64,000 nt of DNA from Streptomyces sp. Edi2 (GTDB lineage: Bacteria > Actinomycetota > Actinomycetes > Streptomycetales > Streptomycetaceae), in contig NZ_JBEJGX010000003.1 of NCBI RefSeq assembly GCF_040253635.1, positions 2,108,001-2,172,000 of the forward strand, given 5' to 3'. The position numbers were made by a program, and so were the translations under genes. The notes under the pieces were generated by a model, which saw only the letters and a program-made list of their open reading frames with translations, was not told the origin of the DNA and did not search any database. Numbering within the stretch: the stretch's first letter is position 1; each line of letters starts with the position of its first letter. This document shows positions 50,705 to 59,682 of this stretch, piece after piece.

Positions 50705-51178
50705 ATGGGTGAGCAGAGCACGACCAAGTTTCCGCAGGAGATCCTCGACCAGTGGGCCGGCCTCGGCCTCGACCTGCCGTCCTTCTTCTCCGCCGGCCAC
50801 CTCGGCGAGCGGATGAGCGTGCAGGTCACCGAAGCCGCCCCCGAGCGCGTCGTCGGCACCATGCCGGTCGAGGGCAACACCCAGCCCTACGGACTCCTGC
50901 ACGGCGGCGCCTCCGCCGTCCTGGCCGAAACTCTCGGTTCCGTCGGCTCCATGCTGCACGGTGGTCCCACCAAGATCGCGGTGGGCGTGGACCTCAACTG
51001 CACCCACCACCGCGGCGCCCGCTCCGGCCTGGTCACCGGCGTCGCCACCCCCGTACACCGCGGCCGTTCCACCGCCACCTACGAGATCGTCATCACCGAC
51101 GAGCAGGACAAGCGGGTCTGCACCGCCCGCCTGACCTGCCTGCTGCGCGACACCGACGCCGACGTCTACCGCAGCTGA
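50705..51178 (+). CDS. PaaI-type hotdog-fold thioesterase
   Basis: A 157-residue hotdog-fold acyl-CoA thioesterase. The motif NTQPYGLLHGGASAVLAETLGS (near residues 58-79) contains the HGG signature and the catalytic-type acidic residue; VGVDLNCTHHRGA and TATYEIVITDEQDKRVCTARLTC complete the fold. Such enzymes hydrolyse aromatic or short-chain acyl-CoA thioesters; PaaI works in phenylacetate breakdown, but no paa genes are nearby. GGAG sits about 9 bases before the ATG. A perfect palindrome upstream may be its operator. Confidence 0.9.
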   Translation: MGEQSTTKFPQEILDQWAGLGLDLPSFFSAGHLGERMSVQVTEAAPERVVGTMPVEGNTQPYGLLHGGASAVLAETLGSVGSMLHGGPTKIAVGVDLNCTHHRGARSGLVTGVATPVHRGRSTATYEIVITDEQDKRVCTARLTCLLRDTDADVYRS

Positions 51179-51647
51179 CCCGCACCGGCCGGCGGACCGC
51201 CGGCCGCCCTCACGGCCCCGCACCCCGACCCCGGGAGCGGGGCCGTCCGCATTGCCGTAACCCTGCGTAACACGCGCGGCCCACGACGGGGGCACCAACT
51301 CCCGTCCCCCGCACGGCCCCCGGCACCCCCGCGCACATCCCGTCCGATATCCGGACACTCTTCCGCCACCGCACGCCCCATCCCCCCGTGGAAGTGCGAG
51401 TTCGCCCTCCGCACCGCGTTCGCCCTCCGGTGTAAGGACCATAACGGCATAACGCTCATCGAAGGTCATAACAAGAGCGTCACATCCTGCTCAGCGCATC
51501 TGCCGGTGCGACGAACACCGCTCTAGAGTCACGGCCAGTCACCGCGCCGCCGGGTGCGCTGCACGCACGGAGCCTCTACGGCCCGTACGGCCCGGTGTGC
51601 GATCCGGCCATGCGACAGTCGTGGCCGCGCCAGGGAAAGGACTGATC
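51179..51647. other. Upstream region of the branched-chain amino acid transporter operon
   Basis: No gene. CATAAC occurs three times (51440-51445, 51448-51453, 51467-51472) in a locally AT-rich patch, a possible regulator site. A TAGAGT -10-like hexamer at 51524-51529 has TGCCGG 17 bases upstream, which is a weak -35. The predicted leader is about 110 bases. Confidence 0.5.
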
Positions 51648-52883
51648 GTGCGTCACCGTTCCTTGCTCATCCTCACCACCGCAGTCACCACCGGCGCCCT
51701 CACGCTCTCCGCGTGCGGTTCGCGCGGCGACGACACCAAGAGCGGCGAAGGAAAGTCCACGGTCGTCATCGGCCTCGACGCCCCCACCACCGGCGAGCTC
51801 TCCGCGCTGGGCCTGGGCATCCGCAACTCCGCCCAGCTCGCCGTCAACACCGCCAACAAGACCGGCGAGGTCAAGGGCGTCACCTTCAAGCTCGAAGCCC
51901 TCGACGACAAGGCCCTCCCCAACGCCGGCCAGCAGAACGCCACCAAGCTCGCCGGCGACAAGGACGTCCTCGGCGTCATCGGCCCCCTCAACTCCGGCGT
52001 CGCCCAGTCCATGCAGCAGGTCTCCAAGCAGAACAACCTCACGCTGATCTCCCCGGCGAACACCACCCCCGACCTCACCCAGGGCAAGGACTGGAAGCAG
52101 AACAACCGCGTCCGCCAGTTCCCCACCTACTTCCGCACCGCCACCACCGACGAGGTCCAGGGCGCCTTCGACGGCCAGTACGCCTGGGAGAAGATGAAGG
52201 CCAAGAAGGCCTACATCATCGACGACCAGAAGACCTACGGCGTCGGCCTCGCCTCCTCCTTCAAGGACCAGTTCGCCAAACTCGGCGGCAAGATCGTCGG
52301 CACCGAGCACGTCAGCCCCGACGACCGCGACTTCAAGGCCGTCGTCTCCAAGGTCAAGTCCGCCAAACCCGACATGGTCTTCTACGGCGGCGAATACCCC
52401 GCCTCCGGCCCCCTCAGCCAGCAGCTCAAGGACGGCGGCGTCAGCGCCCCCGTGATGGGCGGCGACGGCATGTACAGCAGCGACTACATCAAGCTGAACA
52501 AGAAGGCACAGGGCGACTACGCCTCCTCCGTCGGCAAGCCCGTCGAAGAGCTCCCCTCCGCCAAGAAGTTCATCGCCGACTACAAGGCAGCCGGCTTCAA
52601 GGAGGGCTACGAGGCCTACGGCGGCTCCACCTACGACGCCACCTGGGCCGTCATCCAGGCCGTCAAAAAGGTCGTCGAAGCAAGCGGCGGCAAGCTCCCC
52701 GACGACGCCCGCAAGCAGGTCGCCGACGCCATGAACAAGGTGACCTTCGACGGCGTCACGGGCCCCATCGCTTTCGACAAATACGGCGACACCACCAACA
52801 CCATGATCACCGCCTACCAGGTCGACAAGGGCGCCTGGGCCTCCCGCTTCAGCGCCGAATTCAAGAAGTTCGACAAGAGCTGA
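51648..52883 (+). CDS. livK: Branched-chain amino acid ABC transporter, substrate-binding lipoprotein
   Basis: A 411-residue periplasmic-type binding lipoprotein. The signal peptide ends in the lipobox LSAC (cysteine near residue 23), predicting lipid anchoring at the outer face of the membrane. The rest is a type I LivJ/LivK fold: VVIGLDAPTTGELSALGLGIRNSAQLAV, GVIGPLNSGVAQSMQQVSKQ, VRQFPTYFRTATTDEVQG, KAYIIDDQKTYGVGLASSF and DGVTGPIAFDKYGD. The GTG at 51648 is chosen for AAAGGA 6 bases upstream. It is first of five genes; a 14-bp hairpin and a tandem-repeat array separate it from the permease genes, as expected where binding protein is needed in excess. Confidence 0.93.
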   Translation: MRHRSLLILTTAVTTGALTLSACGSRGDDTKSGEGKSTVVIGLDAPTTGELSALGLGIRNSAQLAVNTANKTGEVKGVTFKLEALDDKALPNAGQQNATKLAGDKDVLGVIGPLNSGVAQSMQQVSKQNNLTLISPANTTPDLTQGKDWKQNNRVRQFPTYFRTATTDEVQGAFDGQYAWEKMKAKKAYIIDDQKTYGVGLASSFKDQFAKLGGKIVGTEHVSPDDRDFKAVVSKVKSAKPDMVFYGGEYPASGPLSQQLKDGGVSAPVMGGDGMYSSDYIKLNKKAQGDYASSVGKPVEELPSAKKFIADYKAAGFKEGYEAYGGSTYDATWAVIQAVKKVVEASGGKLPDDARKQVADAMNKVTFDGVTGPIAFDKYGDTTNTMITAYQVDKGAWASRFSAEFKKFDKS

Positions 52884-52913
52884 CCGACCGCACCGCACCG
52901 CACCACCTCACCC

Positions 52914-52954
52914 CGGGCCGCGCCAGGACGCACCAATGACCCTGGCGCGGCCCG
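52914..52954 (+). terminator. 14-bp hairpin after the binding-protein gene (attenuating terminator)
   Basis: CGGGCCGCGCCAGG (52914-52927) pairs perfectly with CCTGGCGCGGCCCG (52941-52954) around a 13-base loop, 31 bases after the stop. It probably terminates part of the transcription and protects the upstream mRNA. Confidence 0.8.
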
Positions 52955-53109
52955 TGGCTCACCGGGCACCCCGGACACGGGCATCCCGGACCCAGGCACC
53001 CAGGACACGGGCATCCCGGGCACCGCGGAGTCCGCTCTGCTCGCTCCCACGCCCCGGCCGGATCTCTCTTTGCCGGGCGGTCCGGGGACCGCGCTCCCGG
53101 CCCGGCCCG

Positions 53110-53364
53110 GATCCCTCACGCCCAGCCGGCCCGGATCCCTCGCAGCCAGCCGTTCCGGATCCCTCGATCCCAGCTGGCTCTCATCCCTCAATCCCAGCCT
53201 GGATCCCTCACAGCCAGCTGGCTCTGATCCCTCGATCCCAGCCGTTCCGGATCCCTCAATCCCAGCTAGCCCCGATCCCTCACACCCAGCTAGCCCCGAT
53301 CCCTCACACCCAGCTAGCCCCGATCCCTCACACCCAGCTAGCCCCGATCCCTCACACCCACCCA
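53110..53364. repeat. 24-base tandem repeat array (minisatellite)
   Basis: Ten units plus a partial one start at 53110, 53134, 53158, 53182, 53202, 53226, 53250, 53274, 53298, 53322 and 53346. All are 24 bases except the fourth (20). The consensus begins GATCCCTC and contains CCCAGC. The last three full units are identical; earlier ones diverge. There are no spacers, so it is not a CRISPR. It ends directly before the livH ribosome site. Confidence 0.93.
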
Positions 53365-53378
53365 ACGGAGGCCCCGCG

Positions 53379-54308
53379 GTGAGCGAACTGCCGCAACAGC
53401 TGGCCAACGGACTCATCCTCGGCGCGATGTACGGACTCATCGCGATCGGCTACACGATGGTCTACGGAATCGTCCAGCTCATCAACTTCGCCCACGGCGA
53501 GATATTCATGGTCGGCGGCTTCGGAGCGCTCAGCGTCTTCCTCGCTCTCCCCGCCGGCACCCCTCTCGCCCTCGCCCTGCCGGTCATGCTGCTCGGCGGC
53601 ATCGCCGTATCCGTCCTCGTCGGCATCGCGGCCGAACGGTTCGCCTACCGACCGCTGCGCGGCGCACCTCGCCTCGCCCCCCTCATCACCGCCATCGGCC
53701 TGTCCATCGCCCTCCAGCAAGCCATCTGGAAGTGGTACCCCGACGGCAAACAGGCCCGCGTCTTCCCCCAGTTCAAGGGCCACGCCTTCGACATCCTGGG
53801 CGCCACCGTCCAGCGCGGCGACGTCTTCGTCCTGATCGCCGCCCCCACCTGCATGATCGCCCTCGGCTTCTTCGTCGCCAAAACCCGCAGCGGCCGCGCC
53901 ATGCAGGCCACCGCACAGGACCCCGACACCGCCAAGCTCATGGGCATCAACACCGACCGCATCATCGTCCTCGCCTTCGCCATCGGCGCCGCCTTCGCCG
54001 GCGTCGCCGCCGTCGCCTACGGACTGCGCACCGGCGAGGTCCAGTTCCGCATGGGCTTCATCATGGGCCTCAAGGCCTTCACCGCAGCCGTGCTCGGCGG
54101 CATCGGCAACATCTACGGAGCCATGCTCGGCGGCGTCGTCCTCGGCATCGCCGAAGCCCTCGCCACCGCCTACATCGAGGAAATACCCGGCATGGAGCAA
54201 TTCGGCGGCGGAGCCTGGAAGGACGTCTGGGCTTTCGTCCTCCTCATCCTCGTACTCCTGTTGAGACCCCAAGGCCTCCTGGGCGAACGCGTCGCGGATC
54301 GGGCGTGA
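53379..54308 (+). CDS. livH: Branched-chain amino acid ABC permease LivH
   Basis: A 309-residue inner-membrane permease with about eight hydrophobic helices. Signatures are NGLILGAMYGLIAIGYTMVYGIVQLINFAHGE, ERFAYRPLRGAPRLAPLITAIGLSI and the EAA-like DPDTAKLMGINTDRIIVLAFAIGAA. FTAAVLGGIGNIYGAMLGG is the conserved C-terminal motif. The GTG at 53379-53381 is chosen: GGAGG lies 7 bases upstream and it begins the family homology. The frame continues upstream through the repeat array but has no support there. It overlaps livM by 4 bases (GTGA). Confidence 0.93.
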   Translation: MSELPQQLANGLILGAMYGLIAIGYTMVYGIVQLINFAHGEIFMVGGFGALSVFLALPAGTPLALALPVMLLGGIAVSVLVGIAAERFAYRPLRGAPRLAPLITAIGLSIALQQAIWKWYPDGKQARVFPQFKGHAFDILGATVQRGDVFVLIAAPTCMIALGFFVAKTRSGRAMQATAQDPDTAKLMGINTDRIIVLAFAIGAAFAGVAAVAYGLRTGEVQFRMGFIMGLKAFTAAVLGGIGNIYGAMLGGVVLGIAEALATAYIEEIPGMEQFGGGAWKDVWAFVLLILVLLLRPQGLLGERVADRA

Positions 54309-56106
54309 TAGCGATGACCACGAACACCACCACACCCCCCGCCCGCGGCCTGCTCCCCCTCCCGGAACGCACCGCGCGCCTCCTCACCGCCGCGGGCGCC
54401 CTCGCCACCGCCGCCACCACCGGCCTCGCCTGGACCTGGAGCAGCGACTTCCCCGGCGACCTCACCTACTACTTCTCCCCCGCCGGACTGCAGGTCGTCA
54501 CCCTCGCCGGCGGCATCCTCACCCTGCTGTTCGCCCTCGCGGCACTCGGCATCCGCGGCCTGCGGTGGCTCACCCCCGCAGGACGCAACGCCCCCACCGT
54601 CCTCGCGGCCCTGGCCACCTTCGCCGCCACCTGGTTCACCCTCATCGCCATCGCCGTCCAGCTCGGCGGGCTGATCAACCTCGAACCGGGCGGCGCCCTC
54701 GCGGCCGTCACCTCCCTGCTCACCCTGGCCGGCGCCCTCGCCCTGCCCCCCGACCAGGCCGCCGACCGGCCCCCCTCGGGCCCCTGGCAGCGCTTCACCG
54801 CCACCCTCACCGCCGGCCCCCTGCGGAGCCCCACCCGCGAACTCCCCTCCTGGGCCGAGATCCTGATCATCGCCGCCGCCTTCGCCGGCGGGCTCCTCGC
54901 CTTCACCTACGGCATCGACACCGACGACGGCGCCCCCTTCGTCGGCTACCTCCTCTTCATGGCGCTCGCCGTCCCCGCCCTCCACCGGGCCGGACTCATC
55001 GCCCGCCTCACCGCACTCACCCACACCCACCGCACAGTCGCCCTCGGCGCGGCCTTCCTCTCCGCCGCCTGCTTCCCCCTCACCCAGAACACCGACCAGT
55101 ACACGATCATCGGGGCCAACATCCTGATCTTCGCCACCGTCGCCCTGGGCCTCAACGTCGTCGTCGGCCTCGCCGGCCTCCTCGACCTCGGATACGTCGC
55201 CTTCCTCGGCGTCGGCGCCTACGCCGCCGCCCTCGTCTCCGGCTCCCCCGAATCCGCCTTCGGCCTCCGCTTCCCCTTCTGGGCAGCCCTCCTCACCGGC
55301 GCCGCCGCCTCCCTCGTCTTCGGCGTCCTCATCGGCGCACCCACACTGCGCCTACGCGGCGACTACCTCGCCATCGTCACCCTCGGCTTCGGTGAGATCT
55401 TCCGCATCGCCATGCTCAACCTCAACGGCACCACCGGCCCCGACATCACCAACGGCGCCATGGGCATCCCCAACATCCCCAACCTCGAAATCTTCGGCTT
55501 CAACTTCGGCGAACCCCACGTCATCCTCGGCATCCCCCTCGCCACCTACGGCAACTACTACCTGCTGATGATCCTCGTGACGGCCTTCGTCGTCCTCGTC
55601 TTCCGGCGCGCCGCAGCCTCCCGCATCGGCCGCGCCTGGATCGCCATCCGCGAAGACGAAACCGCCGCCATCGCCATGGGCATCAACAGCTTCCGCCTCC
55701 GCCTCCTCGCCTTCGCCCTCGGCGCAGCCCTCGCCGGACTCGCCGGCACCGTCCACGCCCACGTCGTCACCACCGCCACCCCCGAACAGTTCCAGTTCGC
55801 CGGCCCCCAGCCCCCCAACTCCGCCTTCCTCCTCGCCGCCGTCATCCTCGGCGGCATGGGAACCCTCAGCGGCCCCCTCGTCGGCGCCGCCCTCCTCTTC
55901 CTCATCCCGGCCAAGCTCGACTTCATCCAGGACTACCAACTCCTGCTCTTCGGCATCGCCCTCGTCCTCCTCATGCGCTTCCGCCCCGAAGGCCTCATCC
56001 CCGACCGCAGGAAACAACTCGAATTCCACGAAACCGGCCAACTCGACGTACCCGACCAGCGCCTCCCCGACGCAGACGCCACCCTCGGCGCCACCCAGGC
56101 AAAGGC

Positions 56107-56110
<4 letters not shown>
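54305..56110 (+). CDS. livM: Branched-chain amino acid ABC permease LivM with N-terminal membrane extension
   Basis: A 601-residue permease. The C-terminal ~355 residues are a standard LivM: YTIIGANILIFATVALGLNVVVGLAGLLDLGYVAFLGVGAYAAAL, GAPTLRLRGDYLAIVTLGFGEI, IREDETAAIAMGINSFRLRLLAFALGAALAGLAG and SAFLLAAVILGGMGTLSGPLVGAA. The first ~245 residues are extra: about six further hydrophobic helices (for example AGLQVVTLAGGILTLLFALAALGI), seen in some actinobacterial LivM proteins and of unknown use. GTG at 54305 overlaps the livH stop by 4 bases; ATG at 54314 is an alternative. Codons end strongly in C, as in the rest of this operon. Confidence 0.92.
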
Positions 56111-57119
<1,009 letters not shown>

Positions 57120-57123
<4 letters not shown>

Positions 57124-57836
57124 CCGCACTGCTCCAAGTCGAGGACCTCCGCGTCGCCTACGGCAAGATCGAAGCCGTCAAAGGCATCTCGTTCTCCGTC
57201 GAAGCAGGACAGGCCGTCACCCTCATCGGCACCAACGGCGCCGGCAAAACCACCACCCTGCGCACCCTCTCCGGCCTCCTCAAGCCCCTCGCCGGCAAGA
57301 TCACCTTCGACGGCGAACCCCTCGACGGCGTCCCCGCCCACAAAATCGTCGAACGCGGCCTCGCCCACTCCCCCGAAGGCCGCCGCCTCTTCCCCCGCCT
57401 CACCATCGCCGAAAACCTCCAGCTCGGCGCCTTCCTCCGCAAGGACGCCGACGGCATCGGAAAAGACATCCAACGCGTCTACGAGCTCTTCCCCATCCTC
57501 GGCGAACGCAGCAAACAAGCCTCCGGCACCCTCTCCGGCGGCGAACAGCAAATGCTCGCCATGGGCCGCGCCCTGATGTCCCGCCCCAAACTCCTCATGC
57601 TCGACGAGCCCTCCATGGGCCTCTCCCCGATCATGATGCAGAAGATCATGGAAACCATCCGCGAACTCCGCTCCCAAGGCACCACCATCCTCCTCGTCGA
57701 ACAGAACGCCCAGGCCGCGCTCTCCCTCGCCGACCAAGGACACGTCATGGAAATCGGCCGCATCGTCCTCTCCGGCAGCGGCACATCCCTCCTCCACGAC
57801 GAATCCGTCCGCAAGGCCTACCTCGGCGAGGACTGA
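57120..57836 (+). CDS. livF: Branched-chain amino acid ABC ATPase LivF
   Basis: A 238-residue ATPase, partner of LivG. Walker A is LIGTNGAGKTTTLRTLSG near residues 36-53; AHSPEGRRLFPRLTIAENLQLGA is the LivF-specific Q-loop region; the signature is LSGGEQQMLAMGRALM; Walker B is LLMLDEPSMGLSPIM. The final switch histidine region is replaced by LLVEQNAQAALSLADQGHVM, normal for LivF. The ATG overlaps the livG stop by 4 bases. A terminator follows 17 bases after the stop and ends the operon. Confidence 0.95.
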
Positions 57837-57853
57837 CCCACCCGCACCGACGC

Positions 57854-57893
57854 GAGCGGCCCCGCACCGACGAAGATCGGTACGGGGCCGCTC
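57854..57893. terminator. Bidirectional terminator between livF and the ANTAR regulator
   Basis: GAGCGGCCCCG (57854-57864) pairs perfectly with CGGGGCCGCTC (57883-57893), and ACCGA/TCGGT extend the stem around a CGAAGA loop. It serves both convergent genes. Confidence 0.88.
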
Positions 57894-57924
57894 ACACGCT
57901 CGGGACCAGCCCGGCTGCCGCCGG

Positions 57925-58578
57925 CTACTGCTCCTTCTGCTGCTTCTTCTCCTCGGCGTCCTCGATGACCGCCTCGGCCACCTGCTGCATCGACAGCCGA
58001 CGGTCCATCGACGTCTTCTGGATCCACCGGAACGCGGCCGGCTCCGTCAGCCCGTACTGCGTCTGCAGAATGCTCTTCGCCCGGTCCACCAGCTTCCGGG
58101 TCTCCAGCCGCTGCGTGAGGTCCGCGACCTCCTGCTCCAGCGTCCGCAGCTCGGTGAACCGGCTCACCGCCATCTCGATCGCGGGAACCACATCGGTCTT
58201 GGAGAACGGCTTCACCAGATACGCCATCGCGCCCGCGTCCCGCGCCCGCTCCACCAGCTCACGCTGCGAGAACGCGGTCAGCATCAGCACCGGCGCGATG
58301 CTCTCCTCAGCGATCTTCTCGGCCGCCGAGATACCGTCCAGCACCGGCATCTTCACGTCCAGGATCACCAGATCGGGACGGTGCTCCCGGGCCAGCTCCA
58401 CGGCGGTCTGGCCGTCCCCGGCCTCACCGACGACGGTGTAGCCCTCTTCCTCCAGCATCTCTTTGAGGTCGAGACGGATGAGGGCCTCGTCCTCGGCGAT
58501 CACGACGCGTGTGGTCAGCGGCGGGACGTGCGACTGATCGTCATCGGCGACGGGCTGCTCGGGCTCGGCGGCGCTCAC
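57925..58578 (-). CDS. pdtaR: ANTAR-domain response regulator (PdtaR-like)
   Basis: A 217-residue two-component regulator that acts on RNA. The receiver domain holds RVVIAEDEALIRLDLKEML, the phosphorylated aspartate in LVILDVKMPVLDG (Asp74) and LMLTAFSQRE and YLVKPFSKTDV as the switch T and K. A coiled coil leads to the C-terminal ANTAR domain (LETRKLVDRAKSILQTQYGLTEPAAFRWIQKTSM), which binds paired RNA hexaloops and prevents termination. The GTG at 58576-58578 is chosen for GAGGAG 4 bases upstream; an ATG at 58588-58590 is possible. It resembles mycobacterial PdtaR; a matching PdtaS kinase is not in the window. Confidence 0.92.
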   Translation of the reverse strand: MSAAEPEQPVADDDQSHVPPLTTRVVIAEDEALIRLDLKEMLEEEGYTVVGEAGDGQTAVELAREHRPDLVILDVKMPVLDGISAAEKIAEESIAPVLMLTAFSQRELVERARDAGAMAYLVKPFSKTDVVPAIEMAVSRFTELRTLEQEVADLTQRLETRKLVDRAKSILQTQYGLTEPAAFRWIQKTSMDRRLSMQQVAEAVIEDAEEKKQQKEQ

Positions 58579-58656
58579 GGGACTCCTCATTCCAGGCAGG
58601 TGGTGCCCCATGAGCCTACCTAGCTCCTGTAGGGTGGGACCACGCAGGGCAGCAGG

Positions 58657-58662
58657 TATCCT
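58657..58662 (+). promoter_or_regulatory. Possible -10 box of the tRNA gene
   Basis: TATCCT lies 11 bases before the tRNA 5' end. No clear -35 is seen at 17-18 bases. Confidence 0.3.
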
Positions 58663-58673
58663 CCCTTTCTAAG

Positions 58674-58748
58674 GCCCCAGTACTCCAACTGGTTAGAGAG
58701 GCGGCTCTCAAACAGCCGAAAGTGTGGGTTCGAATCCCACCTGGGGCA
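58674..58748 (+). tRNA. tRNA with CAA anticodon (nominal Leu) and a short variable loop
   Basis: A cloverleaf can be drawn. Acceptor GCCCCAG/CTGGGGC with discriminator A. D stem CTC/GAG, with the fourth pair mismatched (C-A). Anticodon stem CGGCT/AGCCG with loop CTCAAAC, giving CAA at 58709-58711. Variable loop AAAGT of 5 bases. T arm GTGGG-TTCGAAT-CCCAC. The CAA anticodon reads UUG (Leu), but leucine tRNAs have a long variable arm and this one does not. CCA is not encoded. A TCTTCG-ATT-CGAAGA hairpin follows at 58754-58768. Confidence 0.75.
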
Positions 58749-58753
58749 CTTTC

Positions 58754-58768
58754 TCTTCGATTCGAAGA
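58754..58768 (+). terminator. Short hairpin after the tRNA
   Basis: TCTTCG (58754-58759) pairs with CGAAGA (58763-58768) around ATT, six bases after the tRNA 3' end; possible terminator or processing site. A second small hairpin, GTCACC/GGTGAC, is at 58789-58806. Confidence 0.4.
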
Positions 58769-58856
58769 TCGCGTTAGCGACATCCACTGTCACCCTTTCC
58801 GGTGACGGTACGGCGAAATCCCACCACTGGGCGCCACCGCTATCACGCTCGTATGC

Positions 58857-59630
58857 ATGTACGACATCGCAACGCGTGAGCGCGCGCTCGCCCTTGTCGC
58901 CCACGGCCACAGTCTCAACTCCGTGAGCATGCAAACCGGGATATCCCGCTTCGCCATCCGATCCTGGCAGACCAGGATCGAACCGCTCTCACGCAAGACG
59001 GAATGCCCGCGATGCAGGACAGTTCCGCAACCGCCTGAGGCAGCTACGGCCTATGCCTACTTACTCGGCCTCTACCTCGGTGACGGGTGCCTCAGCAGGC
59101 AGCCTCGACGGCACGGATATGTGCTGCGCATCGCCTGCGCAGATGCCTGGCCGGGGTTGATCGTCGCGTGCCGCGAAGCGGTAAAGGCCGTCCGACCGAC
59201 GAACAGCGCGTGCATCGTCCAGCGCGAGGGCTGCGTCATGGTGACGAGTTACAGCCACCATTGGCTTTGCCTCTTCCCTCAACACGGCCCCGGCAAGAAG
59301 CACGAGCGACCCATCGTCCTCGAAACCTGGCAGCAGCAGATCGTCGACGCCCACCCCTGGGAGTTCCTTCGCGGACTCATCCACTCCGACGGCTGCCGGA
59401 TCACCAACTGGGCCACCCGCACGGTCGCCGGACAGCGCAAGCGTTACGAATACCCGCGGTACTTCTTCACCAATAGGTCCGCCGACATCATCGGCCTCTA
59501 CACCGACACCCTCGACGCAGTCGGCGTCGAGTGGAAACCCGCCCGGCAATCCCGCAGGGCACAGAACATCTCCGTAGCCCGCAGAGTCTCCGTCGCTCTC
59601 ATGGACCGACACATCGGGCCGAAGTACTGA
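58857..59630 (+). CDS. HTH protein with two LAGLIDADG-type motifs
   Basis: A 257-residue protein. Residues 1-45 form a helix-turn-helix (TRERALALVAHGHSLNSVSMQTGISRFAIRSWQ), followed by a small ECPRC cysteine pair. Two LAGLIDADG-like motifs follow: AYLLGLYLGDGCL near residue 67 and EFLRGLIHSDGCRI near 168, spaced as in single-chain homing endonucleases, each with an acidic residue (GDG, SDG). This layout is typical of LAGLIDADG endonuclease-derived proteins that have become regulators in actinobacteria (WhiA is the classic case); it is not WhiA, which is longer. It lies 108 bases after the tRNA and is convergent with pyk. Whether it still cuts DNA is unknown. No clear ribosome site precedes the ATG at 58857. 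Confidence 0.78.
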   Translation: MYDIATRERALALVAHGHSLNSVSMQTGISRFAIRSWQTRIEPLSRKTECPRCRTVPQPPEAATAYAYLLGLYLGDGCLSRQPRRHGYVLRIACADAWPGLIVACREAVKAVRPTNSACIVQREGCVMVTSYSHHWLCLFPQHGPGKKHERPIVLETWQQQIVDAHPWEFLRGLIHSDGCRITNWATRTVAGQRKRYEYPRYFFTNRSADIIGLYTDTLDAVGVEWKPARQSRRAQNISVARRVSVALMDRHIGPKY

Positions 59631-59682
59631 CGGGGACGGCAGTCAGGTACCTCGGCCCAGCGGAATCGCGGTGCGGGTGGGG

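Larger units (their letters stand above)
52884..53378. other. Long spacer between binding-protein and permease genes
   Basis: Holds a 14-bp hairpin (52914-52954), a short GGACACGGGCATCCCGG duplication (about 52974-53020) and the 24-base repeat array (53110-53364). No independent gene is seen. The livH frame stays open through the array only because the unit is 24 bases. Confidence 0.7.

Noticed and set aside
53110..53364. CRISPR-like array
   Set aside because: Units are contiguous 24-base tandem copies without spacers, and there are no cas genes.
53070..53378. N-terminal extension of LivH through the repeat array
   Set aside because: The frame is open only because the unit is a multiple of three; the GTG at 53379 has a strong ribosome site and begins the family homology.
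58674..58748. tRNA intron or intein relationship with the LAGLIDADG protein
   Set aside because: The tRNA is uninterrupted and the protein has its own start and stop with no flanking extein.
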